Shown one piece after another: positions 34,803-47,599 of a stretch of DNA of 64,000 nucleotides. Position 1 is the first letter of the stretch. The number at the start of each line of letters is the position of its first letter. The notes beneath the pieces were generated by a model. The model was not told the origin of the DNA and made no database searches. It saw only the letters and a list, made by a program, of their open reading frames with translations. The translations under genes were made by a program, and so were the position numbers. The stretch is from positions 732,566,300 through 732,630,299 of the forward strand of contig CM062812.1 in the NCBI GenBank assembly GCA_031772625.1, given 5' to 3'. The stretch comes from Pinus tabuliformis (lineage: Eukaryota > Streptophyta > Pinopsida > Pinales > Pinaceae).

Positions 34803-37253
34803 TGCTGGATAGATGGCATTATCTGGATGGCTGGTGGAAGCAAGTCTGTTGGAATTGATGTCAACTAGACTAACATGGATTTTTTTGGCAGTATATGTGC
34901 TACAATTGAAGTCCAACCATGGGCGGGTGGGGGGTGGGTGTTTGATAGTTTCCATTGTCCAAAAGTTGGTGAGTGTGTTGGCATTGATGTCAACCAAACT
35001 GGCATGGATCTTGCTGGCTACAGATGTTCTAGCATTGATGTGCTTGTTTTGTTAAGCTCAGGGGGAGTTCCATGGCTACTATAGTCTCTAGTAGAGAATC
35101 ATCATAGTAGCAGGCTTATTAGAGAATCCATAATATGATGAATATGTTGGTTTGAAGCCCTAGGCTTTGGAGGCATTTATGTATCAGAATATCTTCTCAA
35201 ATGTTCATGGAAGTGGCATAGATAGAAACTGCTTGGAGAGATCTTTTTTACAACATGCTAAATTTGAAAAATGGTCCCATGGATGAAAATGTTATGATCA
35301 GTCAAATTAAGGACCCTAAATCCATAGAAAATGTCTCGAAGCTTGGAAGCTTAAAAGCCGAGAGATTCATTAAGAAAGATCTAGGATAACATTGGGTCAG
35401 GGTAGCAGGAACAATGCCAGAAAGCCCAGAAGCTAGTTGACAACAAGTTAAGATTTCTTAGAAACCTTGAGGATCAAAAGGTGAGAATCCCGTAAGTTAT
35501 TATAATTAAGTGTCTGGCATTTTAGTGGGGCTAACAAGAAAAGGTCTCCAAGGAGACTAACTGGTGGAAATTGGGCCAAAGAAAGGAAGACAAGTGCGTA
35601 TTAGAAGTGGTGCATAGCAGTGGGCCTTACCCAGAAGCATGCAAGAATGCATGCAGTATGAATTTTTTTTATAAAATGTTGTGGGCTTTCAGGCATCCAA
35701 CCTCCATATTTATAGAGGCATGTGCATATAAGTGGAGCCCTATGAATGACTAAGTCATTGGCACAAGGCTATACTGACAACAAAGAATGAGGGGCATAAA
35801 GAGTTATAGAGGGAATTCATCCCCCATAGGTTAGGAATGGAGTCGAGAGCCTAACGATCGAGTAGAAGGTCACACCGCCTCATATTATGATGCAAAATAG
35901 GTAAAGGCGCCAAGTTAAATGTGATAAGGTCAATCTAGGCTAGGAAGGAAGCCCGCGAGTGTGTAAGTCTTAAGTAATTCCATTTAAGAAAAGGATATGG
36001 GCACTAGGGCATCTAGGCCTCTACCTTGATTGCGGTATATGTATATGAGTAGGAGGCCCAGTGAATGACTAAGCATCAATTTTGTGTATGGTAATTGAGG
36101 GTTTTGTGCCAAGTTATATACATAAAGTTATGAGCTTGTGCTCTAGAGTTCAAAGGGTGGATGAGTCAATAGTTGATGTACATGTGCACTATGAGGTCGA
36201 TACCACTAAATTAATGGAAACAATAGAAATTGCATTGGGGGCACATGCATTGTATGTATCATAGAAGCATTAAATAATGAATGGGCCAACAACTTGCAAA
36301 GAGCTTAAGGAAGAAAGGAGCACAATTGCACAAGATGAGTTAATAGAGCATGTCTCTGACTCAAAACAAGCGATTCTTGATCTTTCTTACACAGTACAAG
36401 GAATTGAATGAAGAATTAAGCCTATGGGACAAAAAATTTGATCACAAAAGGATAAATCCATGTTAGAGTATATTTTGAGGACTGCAATCAAGTTAATAAG
36501 AATGTTGAGCCTCTTTGTATGTAGATTTGACTGAGATTTTATTCTTCGTATAAAGAAATTCCCAATAGCCCATACTCAACATTTAATATGGTAGCATTCG
36601 CAAGCTATTTGATGGAGAAATAGTATGGAGAGAATTTTCCTATGCAACCTCAATAGACATGATGCAGTATGCTTTTGGGAAGTGTGGATGAATGCAGAGA
36701 CCACATCGTTCCCTGTGCAACAGAGGAAAAAACCCAGGATTTCCATTGAGCAAGAAGGTGGGAAGTATCATTGTTGCTGAGAGTCGTGCAGAGAGCTCTA
36801 AGGGTGAGTGTGTGCTACTAAGAACAGGTCGAGAGTGCCTATGCAGTAGTAGATGGACAACAAAAGAGATTTTTGTGTGAGGGTATATGATGATATAGAA
36901 TATAAAATGTACAGCATGGGCTGAGTATGAGTGAAGGTTGTTGAGCAGATAAGAGGGCCAAAAACAGAAGGCTACTATTGTGTCAGTAGAGGAGAACAAA
37001 GAGTCGAAAACATGCAAAGAAGTTACCATATCCAGTGAGCAATAAAATTTACTTATTGAGTGTGAGTTGGGGTCTGCGTAGAGGGGGTTTGTGGTTCCAT
37101 ATTAGTGGGTATCTGAAGAAGGATTTGGGTTTTGTGCCTCATGCAAGTTGGTGCTTTCATAAATCCAAGGAGTTGCAATTTGGTGCTTGCAACAAATGAG
37201 TGAAGTTGGTGCTTTTGTTGGTGCTTCCTCCGAGTGGTTTCTCATAGAAAAGA
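34803..37253 (+). repeat. E3 right LTR, first part
   Basis: It begins tgctggatagatggcatt after the second purine tract. From about 35209 on it aligns to the left copy at 24239. The first 400 bp have no partner in the window, because that part of the left LTR is beyond E2. It contains ggcattgatgtcaac-type repeats (34852, 34980, 35030). It is broken at 37253 by E4. Confidence 0.78.
37249..37253 (+). repeat. E4 target-site duplication, left
   Basis: aaaga, repeated at 42577-42581. Confidence 0.92.
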
Positions 37254-37651
37254 TGTTGAGATTTTATGTTTTATTTAATTTAGCAAAAATCTCATGTAGG
37301 TTTTAACAATAGGATTTGTTGCTATATTAGCTCCATTATTCTTGAGGAGGAGTTAATGCATCCTATATTTGTTGTGAGAGAATTTATGATTCAGTTTTCT
37401 ACTCCAGCTATAAGAAATGTAAGCCCCTAGAGGATATGAGAGTAGGAAATAAGGTGAGATGAGAGTGTGTGTGAGGAATTAAATTGTTGTAATCTCCTGT
37501 TGAATAATAAGATTGCCGATGCCTCTATTTGGTGGATGTAGCCCAGATTGGTTGGGTGAACCACTTTAAATCTTTGTGTTATTTTTTTTATGATTTTTGT
37601 ATGTGCTGTGTATGCCTTTTACATTTCCGATGCGCATTGTTTGCTCCAACA
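37254..37651 (+). repeat. E4 left LTR
   Basis: It starts tgttgagattttatg, ends gctccaaca, and is followed by the primer site. Confidence 0.94.
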
Positions 37652-37653
37652 AT

Positions 37654-37665
37654 TGGTATCAGAGC
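37654..37665 (+). promoter_or_regulatory. E4 primer-binding site
   Basis: tggtatcagagc, complementary to the 3' end of initiator methionine tRNA, lies two bases past the LTR. Confidence 0.9.
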
Positions 37666-38112
37666 ATGTTGTGGAGTTGGTACGTGTAGCAGAGACGTTA
37701 TGGAAGGAGGAAGTTCGATCTTTTTTGTTGGTGCGGGTTTGGTAAGAACAGTCGCGCCAATTTTGAACTAAAGAGGGGCTAGCGCGGTTTATTCAGTAAG
37801 AACAGTCGTGCCCATTGGCGCTGAAGATTCAGAAACAGTCACGCCAACGCGCCAGAAAGGGCTATTAGCATGGAAACGAAAAGGTTAATCGTGCCAATTT
37901 CATGCCTTGCGTGGATTTTGTTTCAGGCACGGATCTTCCGCGTCGAGGAGCACCAGGCATTTTTCCCTCTGATAAAACTTCAATTTTTGTTTTTTAAATT
38001 ATAATGACAGGGTACGGCAGAGGCATTTTAGTATAAGGTAAAGGCACTTGTTAAATAAGAACTTCATTTATTAAAAGTTGGAATTGGATATTTTTTGTTT
38101 GTTTGTTACAAC

Positions 38113-39545
38113 ATGGCAAAAACTGAAAGTGCTCGTTTTGAGATCGAGAAGTTCAATGGCAAAAACAACTTCGAGGTCTGGAAAGTGAAGATGCATGATC
38201 TACTTGTGCAACAAGGTGTGGGGAAGGCGTTGTTGGGAAAATCCAAACAGCCTTACACCATGACAGATGATGAATGGAGCGAATTAGATGGAAGAGCATT
38301 GAGCGGTATTCGACTGTGTTTGGCGGATGATGTTTTGTTTAACATTGTGTCAGAGAAAACTGTTGTTGGTTTGTGGACAAAGCTTGAGAAGGTGTACATG
38401 ACAAAATCCTTAACCAATAGGGTTCTTCTGAAGCAAAAATTGTACAGTTTGCGCATGAAGGAAGGTACAACTATTACTGATCATTTGAATATCTTTAATA
38501 CTCTCCTGGTGCAATTAGAAAGTATAGAAGTAACATTTGAATCAGAAGATAAAGCTATAACTTTACTATGCTCATTGCTCGAGTCATGGAATCATTTTGT
38601 TACTTCTATAAGTCTTAGTATATCAGAAACCCTTGAATTTGATGATGTTGTTGGAGCTTTATTGTCCGAAGAGACAAGGAATAGGTCAAATTCAGAAACC
38701 TCTACATCAGAAGCAATGATGGTCAGAGGTCGTTCTAAAGAAAGACGCTTCAGTAAACACAACAACTCCGGTTCAAAATCGAAAGGGAAGAAGAGTAAGG
38801 TAAAGTGTTGGTTTTGTGGCAAACCGGGACATTTGAAGAAGGACTGTTGGAAGAGACAACAAACATCCAAAGAAGACTCTTCAACAGAGAAGAAAGAAGC
38901 AAACACGACAGATGCAGGTTCGGCATCCATTTCAGGTATGAGTGATGAAGTGTTATCAGTTGATTTATCTAATCATGATCAACATTGGCTGTTAGATTCT
39001 AGTGCATCAAATCACATGTGCATTCATAGAGAATGGTTAAAAAATTATAAATCAATCAATGATGGAGTAGTTTACATGGGAAATGATGTCACATGTAACA
39101 TTGTGGGAATTGGAAGCACCCAGCTTAAAATGTTTGATGGGACAAATAAAATTCTACCTGATGTAAGATATGTACCTGAGCTAAGAAAAAACCTCATTTC
39201 ACTAGGAGTACTAGACACTAATGGATATAAAACTTTTATTCAAGGTGGAGTAATGAAAGTTTATAAAGGAATTTTACTAGTAATGAAAACAAAGAAGGTT
39301 GGAAATCTTTTTCACTTAGAAGGAAGAACAGAGTCAGATTATGTTTCTACAGTGTTTGAAAACGACAGTGATTCTATTCGTTTATGGCATCAAAGGTTGG
39401 GCCATATGAGCGAAAGAGGTTTAAAGACTTTATTTGATCGTAAGTTACTTCCTAATTTAAAGTCTGATAAGTTAGATTTCTACAAACATTGTCTGTTTGG
39501 GAAACAAAGCAAGCAGAAGTTTAAAACTGAAAACATACTAGTAAG
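38113..39545 (+). pseudogene. E4 gag, protease and pre-integrase (open part of gag-pol)
   Basis: The best start is ATG at 38113 (MAKTESARFEIEKFNGKNNF). The frame stays open for about 478 codons. It has the UBN2-type gag region (VGLWTKLEKVYMTKSLTNRV, MKEGTTITDHLNIFNTLL), a basic linker, a CCHC knuckle (CWFCGKPGHLKKDC), a protease block HWLLDSSASNHM and a pre-integrase block LWHQRLGHMSERGL. The protease has D-S-S where D-S-G is catalytic, and the zinc region has FYKHC where a cysteine pair is expected. A frameshift near 39545 leads to a false end at 39669. Gag could still be made, but the protease should be dead. Confidence 0.88.
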
Positions 39546-42131
39546 GGAATCCTTGATTATATCCATTCTGATGTTTGGGGTCCATCTCCTACAACCTCAT
39601 ATGGAGGATCGTCATATTTTGTATCTTTTATTGATGATTTCTCTAGAAAAGTGTGGGTCTACATGTTAAAGAAGAATTCTAATGTATTTACAGTTTTCAA
39701 ACAATTTAGAGCATTAGTTGAAAACATCACTGGAAGAACCATTAAATGTTTAAGAATTGACAATGGTGGTGAGTTTACTTCAAAGGAATTTGATAATTAT
39801 TGCAAGGACGCTTGAATCGAAATACATAAAACCACTGTATATACTCCTCAACAAAATGGAGTTGCTGAACACATGAACATGACTCTTTTAGAGAGAGAAA
39901 GAAGTATGCTGAGTAACGCTAATTTGCAGAAGTATTATGGACAAAAGCGGTTTCTACAACTTGTTATTTGATAAATCGATCACCATCAACTGCAATAGGA
40001 TGCAAAATTCCTCAAGAGGTATGGAAAGGTCATCCTTGTGATTATTCTAAACTAGAAGTTTTTGGTTGTGATGCATATGCTCTAGTTCCAAAACATCAGC
40101 GTTCTAAATTTAGATCCTAAATCAAAAAGATATATCTTTGTTGGATATGGTGATGGGACAAAGAGATACAGATTGTGGGATCCTACTACTCACAAGATCA
40201 TCATTAACAGAGATGTTAAATTTAATGAATCCTCACTTGAAAATCCAGATGTAGATGATAAATTGAAACAGGATAATGTATCTAAGCTTCAACACATTCA
40301 GTTTGAAACCAGTTCAAGTATTGATGATAGTCAAGATGAACATGGTTCAGATGTGAGTCATGAACAAGTTTCAGATGCAGATCATGAACAAGTTTCAGAT
40401 GTAGATCATGAACATGTTTCAGATGCAGATCATGAAGTAGTTCCTACAGATAATAATCAACAAATTGTGGAAGTACCATAAACATCTTTAAGGGGGTCCA
40501 TGAGAATCAAACGTCGTCCTAAAAGGTATGATGATTATGTTACTTCAGTTGCTTTAACCACTAACGATGATGAACCTTTATGCTATCAGGAAGCTGTAGA
40601 AGGTTCTAAAAGTGAAAAGTGGAAAGAAGCTATGAAGGACGAGATGATGGCATTAGACAAGAATGGCACATGGGATCTGGTAGAACTTCCTAAAGACAAG
40701 AAAACTGTGGGATGTAAATGGGTTTACAAATTGAAAAGGGGTGTTGATGATACAGAGGACAGGTACAAAGCAAGGCTGGTCGCAAAAGGTTTTTCTCAGA
40801 AAGCAGGCATTGATTTTCATGAGATATTTTCACCAGTTGTAAAAATTGTTTCAATTCGAATTGTATTAGCATTAGTTTCTTTACTTGATTTAGAATTATA
40901 GAAACTAGATGTTAAAACTGCATTTTTACATGGAGATTTAGATGAGGAGATTTACATGGAACAACCAGAAGGGTTTGTTCAAAATCGCAACAAGAAATTT
41001 GTCTGCAGGCTCAAGAAATCATTGTATGGTCTGAAGCAGTCGCCCCGACAATGGTACAAGAAATTTGATTCTTTCATGATGAGTCAAAATTATATAAGAA
41101 GTGAACATGATCATTGTGTTTACTTTAAGAAATTAAGTAATGGCATGTTCATTATCTTAGTGTTGTATGTTGATGATATGCTTTTAGCAAGCAAAAGCAT
41201 AATAGAGATCAATAGGTTAAAGACTCAGATGGTTAGGACATTTGATATGAAAGATCTAGGAGCAGCAAGACAAATTTTGGGCATGGATATTTTCAAAGAC
41301 AGGAGTAATGGTAAGCTGTAGCTATCACAACAGAAGTATATTGAGAAAATACTCTTGAGGTTTGGTATGAACAATGTGAAGCCTGTTTCAGTCCCTTTAA
41401 CTTCCCATTTTAAAATTTCTTCTAGTTTATGTCCTAATACAAATGAAGAAAAAGAATATATGTCTCGAATTCTGTATGCAAATGTAGTAGGTTGTTTGAT
41501 GTATGCGATGGTTTGTACTCGACCAGATATTTCACATGCAGTTGGGGTTGTCAGCAGGTATATGGCAAATCCAGGAAAAGAACACTAGTCAGCAGTGAAA
41601 TGGGTGCTTTGGTAATTGAGAGGCACAAGTGATTATTGTATGACTTATAACAGGAGTAGTGAATTTGTTTGTGGATATTTTGATTCCGATTTTGCAGGTG
41701 ATTTGGATAAGAGAAGGTCAACTTCAAGATATGTCTTTACTCTTGCAGGTGGAGCTATTAGCTGGATTTTAAAGCTACAGAACATTGTTGCTTTATCCAC
41801 TACTGAAGCAGAATACATAGTTGCTTCACATGCTTGCAAAGAAGCAGTTTGGTTGAAAGGTTTGTTTGGTGAGTTTGGTAGGTTGCAGGACAACATCAAG
41901 TTATTTTGTGATAGTCAAAGTGCAATTCATTTGGCTAAGAATCCGGCCTATCATAGTAAGTCAAAGCATATAACTATCAAGTACCATTTTGTAAGACAGG
42001 TTATCGCTGAAAGGGGTGTCTCTCTTGAAAAAGTGCATACAAAGGAAAACTGTGCATACATGATCACAAAACCAGTTTTGTTAGAGAAGCTACGTTGGTG
42101 TCTGGCTTCTCTTGGCTTGCAGAAAAGATAA
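39546..42131 (+). pseudogene. E4 integrase, RT and RNase H, broken
   Basis: Integrase (39546-40200) has FIDDFSRKVWVY, RIDNGGEFTSKEF and TPQQNGVAEHMN, with stops and frameshifts near 39815 and 39910. A Ser/Asp/His linker of 24-nt repeats lies at 40349-40440. RT (40500-41330) has [14 protein letters not shown] and [14 protein letters not shown] blocks, VKTAFLHGDL, SLYGLKQSPRQW, and an intact LYVDDMLL active site near 41164. RNase H (41616-42131) has YFDSDFAGDLDKRRST and LSTTEAEYIVA. Single TAG or TAA codons interrupt RT at 40900 and 41319 and RNase H entry at 41588. Confidence 0.9.
40349..40440 (+). repeat. 24-nt coding minisatellite in E4 pol
   Basis: About four tandem units of 24 nt encode (V)SDxDHEQ-type octapeptides between integrase and RT. 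Units differ by one or two bases, chiefly a/g and g/t changes. Confidence 0.85.
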
Positions 42132-42164
42132 AATAATAAATGAACAGGGTATCAGGCTAATTGT

Positions 42165-42179
42165 TGTCAAGGTGGAGAT
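42165..42179 (+). promoter_or_regulatory. E4 polypurine tract
   Basis: The tract aaggtggagat immediately precedes the 3' LTR. Confidence 0.75.
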
Positions 42180-42576
42180 TGTTGAGATTTTATGTTTTAT
42201 TTAATTTCGCAAAAATCTCATGTAGGTGACAACAATAGGATTTTTTGCTATATTAGCTCCATTATTCTTGAGGAGGAGTTAATGCATCCTATATTTGTTG
42301 TGAGAGAATTTATGATTTAGTTTTCTACTCCAGCTATAAGAAATGTAAGCCCGTAGAGGATATGAGAGTAGAAAATAAGGTGAGCTGAGAGTGTGTGTGA
42401 GGAATTAAATTGTTGTAATCTCCTGTTGAATAATAAGATTTACAATGCCTCCGTTTGGTGGATGTAGCCCAGATTGGTTGGGTGAACCACGTTAAATCTT
42501 TGTGTTATTTTTTTATGATTTTTGTATGTGCAGTGTATGCCTTTTACATTTCCGCTGTGCATTGTTTTCTCCAACA
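42180..42576 (+). repeat. E4 right LTR
   Basis: It aligns end to end with 37254-37651 and ends ctccaaca, followed by aaaga. Confidence 0.94.
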
Positions 42577-42846
42577 AAAGATTGATGTAATAGAGTAGGT
42601 GCTCATATTTGCGTCAAATAATAAACAAAACTTGGTGGTTTTCCATGTTACACCTATGTCTCTCATGTGTATGTTGCTCATGTTTTGTATGTTCATATGA
42701 TGATTTGTATTGTTATTATATGATGTGTCATTCGTAGTCAAATGAATAGATTCCAAGTTTTATTGGGAAAATATAAATTAGCATAAAAAGTTGAAGTTAT
42801 CCTTAATATCTCATTCACCCCCTCATTATTAACATTGTTTCCAATA
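42577..42846 (+). repeat. E3 right LTR, 3' end (with E4 target duplication)
   Basis: After the aaaga duplication (42577-42581) the E3 LTR resumes and matches 31027-31311 of the left copy to its end, cattgtttccaata. Confidence 0.82.
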
Positions 42847-43296
42847 AATTTACTAAAAACACTATTCATCCAACACATGAAGGTAAAGAGTTTTTTAAGA
42901 ATTTTAAAATGTAGCGTTATATATTTGTAATGTTATAAAGAACATGGTTTCCGATTTGTTGATTTATTTTCCACTTATGGGTTGTGGAATAAGAAGAAAA
43001 TTTACCATCTCACAAGGAAAGTTACCACCTTATAATAATTACCCACGTAAGGGTTCACTAGGATTTACCTTTGTGAAGGATGTTAACCCAACTTTAAAAG
43101 GCTCCTCATCATTAACGCACTTAAATGAATTTATATAATTTTTTTTTTTCTTCATATTTACAATACTACACCTTAAAGCATAGTAAGTGAAAGTTTTCGA
43201 TGATGGCACTTTCTCGACCGATCGTAGAGGAGGTGGGTTGTATTATTATTCCACGACTTATTCCTGTCATAGAGTATAGGTGGTAGTTAGAAAAAA

Positions 43297-43472
43297 TTCG
43301 ATCGACATGTTGGTTTTTATTTTCGTGTTCAAATCGGTGGTGTCCACGTCCTCCGAGTTCACATGGTCTTCACGTGATTTCCTGTTCGATCGACATGTTG
43401 GTTTTTATTTTCGTGTTCAAATCGGTGGTGTCCACGTCCTCCGAGTTCACATGGTCTTCACGTGATTTCCTG
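43297..43472. repeat. 88-bp perfect tandem duplication
   Basis: Units 43297-43384 and 43385-43472 (ttcgatcgacatg...tttcctg) look identical. Near identity points to a recent event. Confidence 0.93.
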
Positions 43473-46178
43473 TTCTTGGTTAAAGGGAACGGTAGAGATT
43501 TGTCTTTCCCAATCCCAGGGTGGAAATACACCTCTCAAACCCTAACCGTACTGTCAAGATTTTTTCCCTTTCTTGTTTGGTTTCCGAACTATTTTTGGAA
43601 TGGTATTGTATCTGTAGAGCGTCGACCTAGAAAAATATTGGTGAACTGGCATCTGTGATTCCTACCGGGGTTTGCGTGGAAAATATATTTCTTCCATTCC
43701 GAGAAGAGTGTATTGTTTACCACTCTTTTTTCTATGGTATCAGTTCCAAAATCCCCTGGTTCGAGGCAATTGATCGAATTTATTTTGTCTTTTTTTAGGG
43801 CATGCTCATGCATACAATGTTACAACAAATTCGGTACCCAGTTGGAATCACTAAATCCTTCAAGAAATTCTAACCAAGCATTTTCCACAGGTAAGTCCCT
43901 TCCCTTCTTATCGTTGTGTTCTACCTAAATTTTTGTTTTATTTGTAAACTTATTATTATTATTGGGGTACTAGACAACCCCCTTCGTTGTTTATGTTATT
44001 CGATTACGGTACCCCTAATTTGCTATGAAGAAATGGGTAGGCTTCTCTTGGATTGGTTCCTACTCTGGCAGTGACCCAGGTAAACTTCTTCCAAAGCCAG
44101 CTATATTTCCCCAAATGGTTATGAGCGTTTAAAAATTTCTGAACACACCTTCTGAGTTAGTCGCTGAGGATTTTAGTTAATGATGGAGTACAATTAGTGC
44201 TTTATATTTTTTTCCTATGCTGTTGTAGTTTGTCATTGCCTATTCAAGGTAATGGTAATTTTGTGTCCCCTCTCTCAGCACTTGTGGGGTAATACTTTAT
44301 ATGCTGGAAAAAAATGCTCAGAATTCTTTAATTTTTCCCACGTCTATAGGTAAAGTTCCGCCATTTAATAAATTATTAACTTATTAACTAACGGTTTACC
44401 CAGAAAATGCTTGCGTTCCCCACCTTACCTTTTTCGAACTTCTGGTTACAGGTACGTGATGCTAAGCCTAGATGGCCTTCATATGACCGAGACAGATCTT
44501 CTCATCTAACTACTATCCACTATGTTATAGGTCGGTTCCCATCATAATTCTCACAGGCTTCCTCATGTTCAATTCGATGCTCAATACATTGGGTTCCAGT
44601 TTGATTTCTATTTTCTTTGGTTATGGGGTAGTTACTAGCAGGTTTCCCTAATTTTGCTAATAGGAAAACATTCAACTGTAAACAATGCACCTGGTAAAGG
44701 CCTCTAGCCTTTGTTCTATGAATATTCAAGTATATTCAATAATACGTATAATATCTGGGTAGATGGTACTAAAACTCGTTTTCTGATAACATGTAATTAC
44801 TATTTTTTTTAACCGAGGGTTAATTACAATTTCTCTTTTTTTTCCTAATTAATTTGATAGTCTTTTGGTTCACTACATACATACTCTATTTGAATGTTTA
44901 TTGTATACTGTCCATGCATTTCTTTTTCTTATAGTAATTATTGGTAAGAATCAAGGATTAAAATTTAGTCTTTCATAACTCAAATAACTTCCTTATCAAT
45001 TTGCTAACAGCGGGTACCGATTTATCCTTAGTCGCTCCCCATTTACAATTCAGGCTCAACTATCGCCTTCAAGTTGGAGGCCATTGACATCGATCTAGTG
45101 TGATCTTTGTCTGTGAAATTCCTTAGCATTACGTAGTCTTCCATGTTTTCGAAAGAATTTGTTTGGGAACACACTTTGTCCTAATGTTTGTGCAGGGCAG
45201 TGATTATGAATTGGTTCCCCTATCAAAATTTCTTTAGGGAAAAATGTTGTTCTATGCAACATGAATTTTTTGTTGTTTTTCCATATAAGCATCACTTATG
45301 GGAAACTCCATCCTAATGGCTATCCAATCCAATAATGATTTGATAATTAAATACACTCTTAAGCCTAACTTTGTCCCCCAACATGCATAATCATCTAAAA
45401 ATTGTCATTGGTTCGAGAATGCGTGAAGTCTGTCTATTCATTTCTCTTACAGATTCTTAGGAATTATCCTTTTCATTTTTTTGGTATCGATATCATGCTA
45501 CTTATACATTTTTTTAAGAGATGATTTTCTAATTTCGTCTATATAACATCAACTTATAATTCCCCCTTACTATGTCGATCATTGGGTTATAGTTCCATGC
45601 AAACTACTAGACTTCAATATGAAAAAAGATCATTAGCAAATCTTAACAATTCGATTCAATGACTTTTTATTTTTTTTCCTTTGCTCAGCGAGTCCCTTTT
45701 CAAGACTAAAAACTTTCTTTCCCCATTGTTTACTACTAATAATATATTGGAGATTAGAGTTATGGAAATGGGATTAAAATCTTTCCTCTTCGCATATAGC
45801 CTTTCTTTTTTTAGATACTGAATATATATATTTTTAATATATCTAAGCATCCAGATTTACTGGTCTTTATATTTAATTCCATTCCTCCTCATGTCGAAAT
45901 AAGACTAGATTTCATTTTAAAAAGGATTATCCTAAACATACTTGTTACAAATAGACATAAGGAAAAGGAAGCTATAATTTAAACGTGGGTTAGAGAAAAA
46001 TAAACCAAGACATTCCTCCAGAAATTTTCCTAATAGTTGTAACTACATCTATGTTGCATCCTTCATCATGCATTTTTTAATGAAACTCCTCATATCCCAA
46101 TATAAAGAAAATACACAGTTAAGACCTCATCATAACAATATATGAACCATGCATAATTTAAATTCATTTTCTTACTCA

Positions 46179-46280
46179 ACCTATGTTATTACCATTAATC
46201 TATGTATATAGAAGTGTAACAATTCTTTAACCTATCTTATTACCATTAATCTATGTATGTAGAAGTGTAACCATTCTTTA
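46179..46280. repeat. 51-bp tandem duplication
   Basis: Units at 46179 and 46230 share ttattaccattaatctatgta and gaagtgtaac, with about three mismatches. Confidence 0.88.
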
Positions 46281-46503
46281 TGGTCTCGAGAATATCAAAT
46301 ACCAATAGTAAAACTAATTACAATTGAGATTATTTTACCATGATATAGTAAAATTTCACATTTTTTATTTCAGTTAATAGTAGAAAAAGTAGTAAATCTA
46401 AAACTACAATTGGGATTAGTTTACAGCCATATCGTTGAATATAAAATGTAGATATTTACCTCTTAATTGTAGAATAATTTCCTACTTACAGATGTATAGT
46501 GAA

Positions 46504-46651
46504 ATATCTCTCTATTTCACTTGGATGCGATTATTAATATTTTTTATTATCTTCATTTCCCTGTCAACATGCAGAACATATCTCTCAATTTCACTTGGAT
46601 GTGATTATTAATGCTTTTTGATTATCTTCATTTCTCTTTGAACAGGGAGAA
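46504..46651. repeat. 74-bp tandem duplication
   Basis: Units at 46504 and 46578 share tttcacttggatg, gattattaat and ttatcttcattt, with several mismatches. Confidence 0.85.
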
Positions 46652-46972
46652 CAGCGTCAATATCGTGATACATAAATTTTTTACTACAACATCAAATTCT
46701 ATTTCTTACATATTGGTTTTCGATGATATGAGATGGTAGTTGTGTTTCTCTATGTGAATAATTTATCCATACCAGATACAATAGGGCTATTATAGTTTAA
46801 AGCAGGAGAGAAATTCTTCAAAAGTAAATTTCATTTCTTTTCTATGTGTATCATAATTTAACACTAACTATTGTTTTAAAAAAAGTAATTACTGACTAGA
46901 AGGTCTCGTAGATCTAACACCCTTATGAATCAGTTTTAAATTTTTCATTAATAACTAAATAAACAAATTATT

Positions 46973-47130
46973 TGATGTCTAATTTATATGCATAGATCAT
47001 GATGTCTAATTTATATGCATAGATCCAATGTGAACCCCAAAGACTAATAATTATTTTCAACAATTTTTACTTTTCCTGCATGTGTATAGAAGTGAGTATA
47101 CATGTGTATAGAAGTGAATGGAAGTGAGTA
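46973..47130. repeat. Short tandem duplications (27 bp and about 20 bp)
   Basis: The word gatgtctaatttatatgcat occurs twice within 46973-47026. At 47083-47130 gtgtatagaagtgagtatac is partly duplicated. Confidence 0.8.
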
Positions 47131-47599
47131 TACAGGCAACCATACATAGATAAAAAACAAACATATAACCATACATCCCAGATCCAACATATATCTATGC
47201 ATTCCTCATAGTTTCTCCTCATTAATAATAATAAATTTTTTCCCTATGTACACTTAGGAAGAATATTAAACTATAATAATTTGAAATGCCTATCTAAATT
47301 TAATTAATGAAATAATTCTAGCAAAGTATGAGAATATATAAAATATTTTATATTCTATAAACACATATCATTAAATTAGACAAAATTCACACTACCCAAG
47401 GAAGAAAAATCTTTTAACCGAAATCATTGCTTGGAGAATACTTACTAACTGAGTAAGCTCCACCTACACCCAACCATGAATTGCCTCCCCATGAGCTAAT
47501 ATCTTCTTGCCATCTAATCCGATTGCTTTGCCTCCTAAGTGGTTTTCTGTTTATAAACTCATCTTACCCAACAAATATTAGTAGTCTGGTGCTTTTTGG

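Larger units (their letters stand above)
37254..42576 (+). mobile_element. E4: complete Ty1/copia element, Tork-like
   Basis: The element is 5323 bp with LTRs of 398 and 397 bp, a primer site, gag-pol in the copia order, a purine tract and a perfect 5-bp target duplication (aaaga). The short LTRs and gag starting FNGKNNFEVWKVKMHDLL suggest the Tork/TNT1 group. LTRs differ at about 20 sites by eye (about 95 percent identical), so it is younger than E1 and E5. Stops and frameshifts in pol make it inactive. Confidence 0.93.
24239..42846 (+). mobile_element. E3: large-LTR Sirevirus-like element hosting the others
   Basis: Two diverged copies of one long sequence frame a gag region. The left copy covers 24239-25601 plus 30151-31311, and the right copy 34803-37253 plus 42582-42846. 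They carry the same segments in the same order once the E5 and E4 insertions are removed. The ends tgctgg and ccaata/ccaaca fit LTR termini. The right LTR without its insertion is about 2.72 kb. The internal part has gag but no pol, so the element depended on others for movement. The left 5' portion was separated by E2. Confidence 0.78.

Noticed and set aside
43735..43743. tggtatcag, resembling a retrotransposon primer site
   Set aside because: Only the first nine bases fit, no LTR ends before it and no gag follows.
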